From the NCBI RefSeq assembly GCF_002264395.1, contig NZ_NFVA01000004.1:96572-160571 (forward strand): a DNA stretch of 64,000 bases, in the 5' to 3' direction. Within the stretch, counting starts at the first letter, position 1. Each line of letters opens with the position of its first letter. Below are positions 61,019 through 64,000 of this stretch, one piece after another. Below the pieces are notes generated by a model, which was given only the letters and a program-made list of their open reading frames with translations, did not search any database and was not told where the DNA came from. The stretch is from Paenibacillus sp. VTT E-133291. GTDB taxonomy: Bacteria; Bacillota; Bacilli; Paenibacillales; Paenibacillaceae. Both the position numbers and the translations under genes were made by a program.

Positions 61019-61086
61019 GCCTTCAAGTAGTCACTCCATTTCCCCTCATATTCTATTGAGGAGCGAGTGAACTTGGAGGCTTTTTA
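61019..61086 (+). terminator. Rho-independent terminator
   Basis: GCCTTCAAGTAGTCACTC (61019-61036) pairs with GAGTGAACTTGGAGGC (61065-61080), followed by T5. The rest of the 61001-61245 gap holds nothing else recognised. Confidence 0.8.
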
Positions 61087-61245
61087 TGGCAAATAAAAAG
61101 TGTTTCAACGGTATCCAAAAGTGTTTAATTTACAAGCAGTAAAAATTCACATAGATGTCTCGATAGGGTATTGGAGCAGGAGAAAGAGCTATTAATACAA
61201 GGATTTAGGCAAAGAGCTAGTTAGATGACAGGACGGAGGCACTTT

Positions 61246-63969
61246 GTGAAAAAGCACCGATTTACTTTGCAGTATAAAATACTATCCGTTACAGTGTTGA
61301 TTGTGATCTGTCTATTAGGATTTGTTATGATCATGCATGATAGAATTAATACGCTACAGCGGGAAACCAGCTTTATTTCCCATCAGGACCGAGAGATAGC
61401 TAGTTTGGCTAACAAGATCGAGAAGAACATTCTTGATATGGAAACAGGACAACGAGGTTATATTATCACCGGCGATGACAAATATCTGGAGCCCTATGAT
61501 TTGGGAAAAGCACAATGGAAGGCGAGCTATGATAAGCTCTCTTTGCTGAATGCTAATGATTCCTTGCAACTCCAGCGTCTGGTGGACATCGAAAATAGTA
61601 TCCAGCATTGGATCAAGCAATCCGGGGATTATGTAATAGAATTGAAAAAAGAGGGACAGGAAGCGGAAATCTTACGATATTTCAATTCGGATGATGGCAA
61701 GGATCAAATGGACCAGATTCGTAGTCAGTTCAGTACTTACCGTGAGACGATGAATGAGAACACTAATACTCTGATAGCTGAACAGGCAGATCGAAACAAA
61801 TTGCTGCTAGAGTTCCTTTATATTGCTTGGGCGATTATTGCTATTACCTCCGTGGTCGCTTCGTGGATCATTTCACGTGCTATCGTTAGTACGATTCGCA
61901 AGGTTACCCATACGATTGCTGGCTTAGATTCCTCTGTTGATATGAAGACAAGAGTGGAGATTACCACGAATGATGAAATCAGGGATCTCAGCGTCGCTAC
62001 GAATCATCTGATAGATATGCAACAAGAGCGGATATGGATTCAGGATCATGCTAACGATTTATTGTCAAGGTATCAGGGCATCACACTTGTCTCACAACTG
62101 GGGGACATTTTTTTAAGTAAAACGGCAGAAGTTATTGATTATCCATACAGTGCCTTATATATACGGACACAAGAACATGATCAAGACTTGTTAAATAGAA
62201 CCTCCACGTTTGGTGGAAGCAGCAACATTACAGATCATCGGACATTTCAAATCGGAGAAGGTTTGGTTGGTCAATGCGCTAAAGAGGCGCGCTTGATGCA
62301 TATACAGGATCTTCCGGAGAATTATATCAATATTCAGTCTGGGCTGGGCGTTTCTGCGCCGAAATCTCTTTTATTATTTCCGGTTTCTTTTTCAGATGAA
62401 GTAGTTGCTGTGGTGGAAATTGCGACCTTCTCTCCTCTTACGGAGCGGCAGATTGAATTTTTGGATTCTATTTCAGATGCATTCGGCGCTGCAATCAACA
62501 GTACGATCAGCAGTATGAGGATTGATCAGCTTCTGGAACAATCCCAGCGCTTAAATGAAGAACTTCAGGTGTATACCGAAGAATTACAAACCCAATCTGA
62601 GGAGCTGCAAATCCAGACAGAGTCGCTACATGCAACGAATAGAAAGTTGGAGGAGAAGAACCTCTTAGCCGAGCGAAAGTCATTTGAGGCTGAACAAGCT
62701 CAAATCGAGCTTGCTCAATCTGCGGAGTTATTGCGGCAAAGCTCTCAATATAAATCGGAGTTCTTGGCCAATATGTCTCATGAACTCCGAACCCCGCTTA
62801 ACGGCATATTGTTACTCTCCGAATTTCTCATGGAGAATCAGTCGGGAGCTTTAAGCGAGGAGGATATTGAATTTTCACAAGCTATACATTCTTCTGGACA
62901 AGATCTGCTGAGGCTGATTAACGATATTTTGGATTTGTCCAAGGTTGAGGCAGGGAAGCTGAATATTGAAATTGAAGCAATAAATCTAACGGAGATCCCG
63001 GAGGCAATGCTTCAGAGCTTCAACCGGCTTTCTCGAAAAAAAGAGATTCCTTTCCATATACAAATCGGGGAGGGCTTGCCTACACTATTTTATTCGGATG
63101 CTCAAAGGGTACGGCAAATTATTATAAATCTGCTGTCCAATGCGTTTAAGTTTACAGCTAAAGGCTCAGTAATTCTTGAAATACGCTTAGCGACTAAAGA
63201 CGAGTTAGTGAAATTAGGCAATTTGGAAACAGGGTTATTTATTGCTTTCGCCATCAAAGATACTGGAATTGGGATCCCCTATGCGAAGCAGTCTATTATT
63301 TTCGAAGCTTTTCAACAGGCGGATGGAAATACAGAACGTCAATATGGTGGAACTGGGCTTGGGTTATCCATATCCAGAGAACTGGCAATACTGCTCGGCG
63401 GTAGAATTACAGTGGAGAGTCAGGTAGGAATGGGTAGTGTCTTTACGGTGTATTTGCCATTGAAGCTTCAGGATAATCCTAGTCTTGAAGAAACCACTGA
63501 GAAAGTAGTAGATCTTAGTCATGAGGAAGAAGGTTCGGTTGCTCTTGCCGCTGCAACCAGTGAGAATATTAGTAGCGATTTCACCTCGCTAAATCATAAG
63601 CATGTTCTAATTGTGGATGATGATGAGCGGAATCTGTTCGCGCTGTCTAACATGTTAAGGAAGCGTGGACTGCAAGTGACTACAGCTGCGGATGGAGAGA
63701 GAGGCATACATGCGCTGGAGCAATCTGCATCCATAGACATCGTTCTTATGGATATCATGATGCCGGTAATGAACGGCTATGAGGCTATCAATCGAATCAG
63801 AGAAATACCAACAAAGAAGGAAATTCCAATTATTGCGCTGACTGCGAAAGCGCTGAAGGAAGATAAGGCGAAAATCTTACAAGCGGGAGCAACAGATTAT
63901 CTCAGCAAGCCCATTAACTTAGACCGTTTATTAGCTTTGATGCAATTGCTCTTAACTAGTGATTCATAG
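61246..63969 (+). CDS. Hybrid histidine kinase (CHASE3-HAMP-GAF-HisKA-HATPase-REC)
   Basis: 907 residues. One membrane helix (about 9-29), a CHASE3 domain (about 35-180; ETGQRGYIITGDDKYLEPY), a second membrane helix (about 185-205), HAMP (about 210-260), GAF (about 280-425), a coiled-coil linker with repeated EELQxQxE units (about 430-500), HisKA with His512 in MSHELRTPLNG, HATPase (N box NLLSNAFKFT, G boxes DTGIGIP and GGTGLGLSIS), and a C-terminal receiver with Asp836 in LMDIMMPV. The GTG at 61246 follows GGACGGAGG by seven bases; the ATG at 61225 lies before it. No partner regulator is in view. Confidence 0.92.
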   Translation: MKKHRFTLQYKILSVTVLIVICLLGFVMIMHDRINTLQRETSFISHQDREIASLANKIEKNILDMETGQRGYIITGDDKYLEPYDLGKAQWKASYDKLSLLNANDSLQLQRLVDIENSIQHWIKQSGDYVIELKKEGQEAEILRYFNSDDGKDQMDQIRSQFSTYRETMNENTNTLIAEQADRNKLLLEFLYIAWAIIAITSVVASWIISRAIVSTIRKVTHTIAGLDSSVDMKTRVEITTNDEIRDLSVATNHLIDMQQERIWIQDHANDLLSRYQGITLVSQLGDIFLSKTAEVIDYPYSALYIRTQEHDQDLLNRTSTFGGSSNITDHRTFQIGEGLVGQCAKEARLMHIQDLPENYINIQSGLGVSAPKSLLLFPVSFSDEVVAVVEIATFSPLTERQIEFLDSISDAFGAAINSTISSMRIDQLLEQSQRLNEELQVYTEELQTQSEELQIQTESLHATNRKLEEKNLLAERKSFEAEQAQIELAQSAELLRQSSQYKSEFLANMSHELRTPLNGILLLSEFLMENQSGALSEEDIEFSQAIHSSGQDLLRLINDILDLSKVEAGKLNIEIEAINLTEIPEAMLQSFNRLSRKKEIPFHIQIGEGLPTLFYSDAQRVRQIIINLLSNAFKFTAKGSVILEIRLATKDELVKLGNLETGLFIAFAIKDTGIGIPYAKQSIIFEAFQQADGNTERQYGGTGLGLSISRELAILLGGRITVESQVGMGSVFTVYLPLKLQDNPSLEETTEKVVDLSHEEEGSVALAAATSENISSDFTSLNHKHVLIVDDDERNLFALSNMLRKRGLQVTTAADGERGIHALEQSASIDIVLMDIMMPVMNGYEAINRIREIPTKKEIPIIALTAKALKEDKAKILQAGATDYLSKPINLDRLLALMQLLLTSDS

Positions 63970-64000
63970 AGTGATAGATTCTAGAAAAATCAAACAAGCG

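Noticed and set aside
1..64000. CRISPR arrays, tRNA or rRNA genes, transposases, integrases or prophage genes
   Set aside because: I looked for regular direct repeats, cloverleaf-like segments and the usual mobile-element protein families and saw none.

Overview
The window reads as chromosomal DNA of a low-to-mid GC Gram-positive spore-former, most probably a Paenibacillus. This is an inference: almost every gene has an AGGAGG-type ribosome site, GTG and TTG starts are common, two secreted proteins carry the copper-amine-oxidase-like stalk domain typical of Paenibacillus, and the gene sets (xpt-pbuX, bacterial NOS, ydaJ-N-like polysaccharide genes, Zur-controlled L31) are Firmicute. I see no rRNA, tRNA, prophage, insertion sequence or CRISPR array.

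Layout. 1-4.6 kb: a cut-off 7TM sensor, a GGDEF-EAL protein, a flavin oxidoreductase, a RidA protein and an acetyltransferase. 4.8-9.1 kb: cell wall functions, with an NlpC/P60 endopeptidase, then a VanR-like regulator, VanY and VanZ without a kinase or the vanHAX genes, then a YitT protein. 9.1-15.3 kb: flavohemoglobin (NO detoxification), a stalk/RsiV-like secreted protein, a Tat metallophosphoesterase, a soluble chemoreceptor-like protein and nitric oxide synthase. 15.3-22 kb: two TetR genes, each beside an oxidoreductase and each with a visible operator, with an unknown permease and a POT peptide transporter between them. 22-29.9 kb: GIY-YIG protein, secreted helical protein, coiled-coil protein plus membrane polysaccharide deacetylase, EEP phosphatase, RlmN, DUF6509 protein, GreA and an AEC permease. 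29.9-34.3 kb: MFS/aldo-keto reductase operon, Gfo/Idh dehydrogenase and a SorC regulator.

34.4-36.7 kb holds the best regulatory feature: a guanine aptamer followed directly by a ykkC-family aptamer of the PRPP type and one terminator, in front of xpt-pbuX. This is a two-input riboswitch for purine salvage. 36.8-40.6 kb is a glycerate module (glycerate kinase, GntP permease, CdaR regulator). 40.8-46.6 kb is an MFS pump followed by a tightly packed operon of a YgiB-like Ser/Gly-rich protein, a glutathionylspermidine-synthase-like ATP-grasp ligase, a lipoprotein, a DUF350 membrane protein and a K+ channel; its biochemical product is unknown. 46.7-48.8 kb is a large-subunit catalase.

48.9-57.5 kb is a six-gene exopolysaccharide operon like B. 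subtilis ydaJKLMN / Listeria pss. It ends in a degenerate GGDEF protein that keeps the RxxD c-di-GMP binding site but has lost the catalytic motif, so it is probably the c-di-GMP receptor that switches the synthase. The GGDEF proteins at 0.5 and 58.7 kb could supply or remove that signal. 57.5-58 kb is a zinc-independent L31 gene behind a near-perfect Zur box. The window closes with a YcxB protein, a diguanylate cyclase, an AlkD-like DNA repair protein and a large hybrid histidine kinase.

Two copies of a ~60-nt structured intergenic repeat lie upstream of greA and of the K+ channel. Several starts were moved downstream from the longest reading frame because a clear ribosome site decides them.
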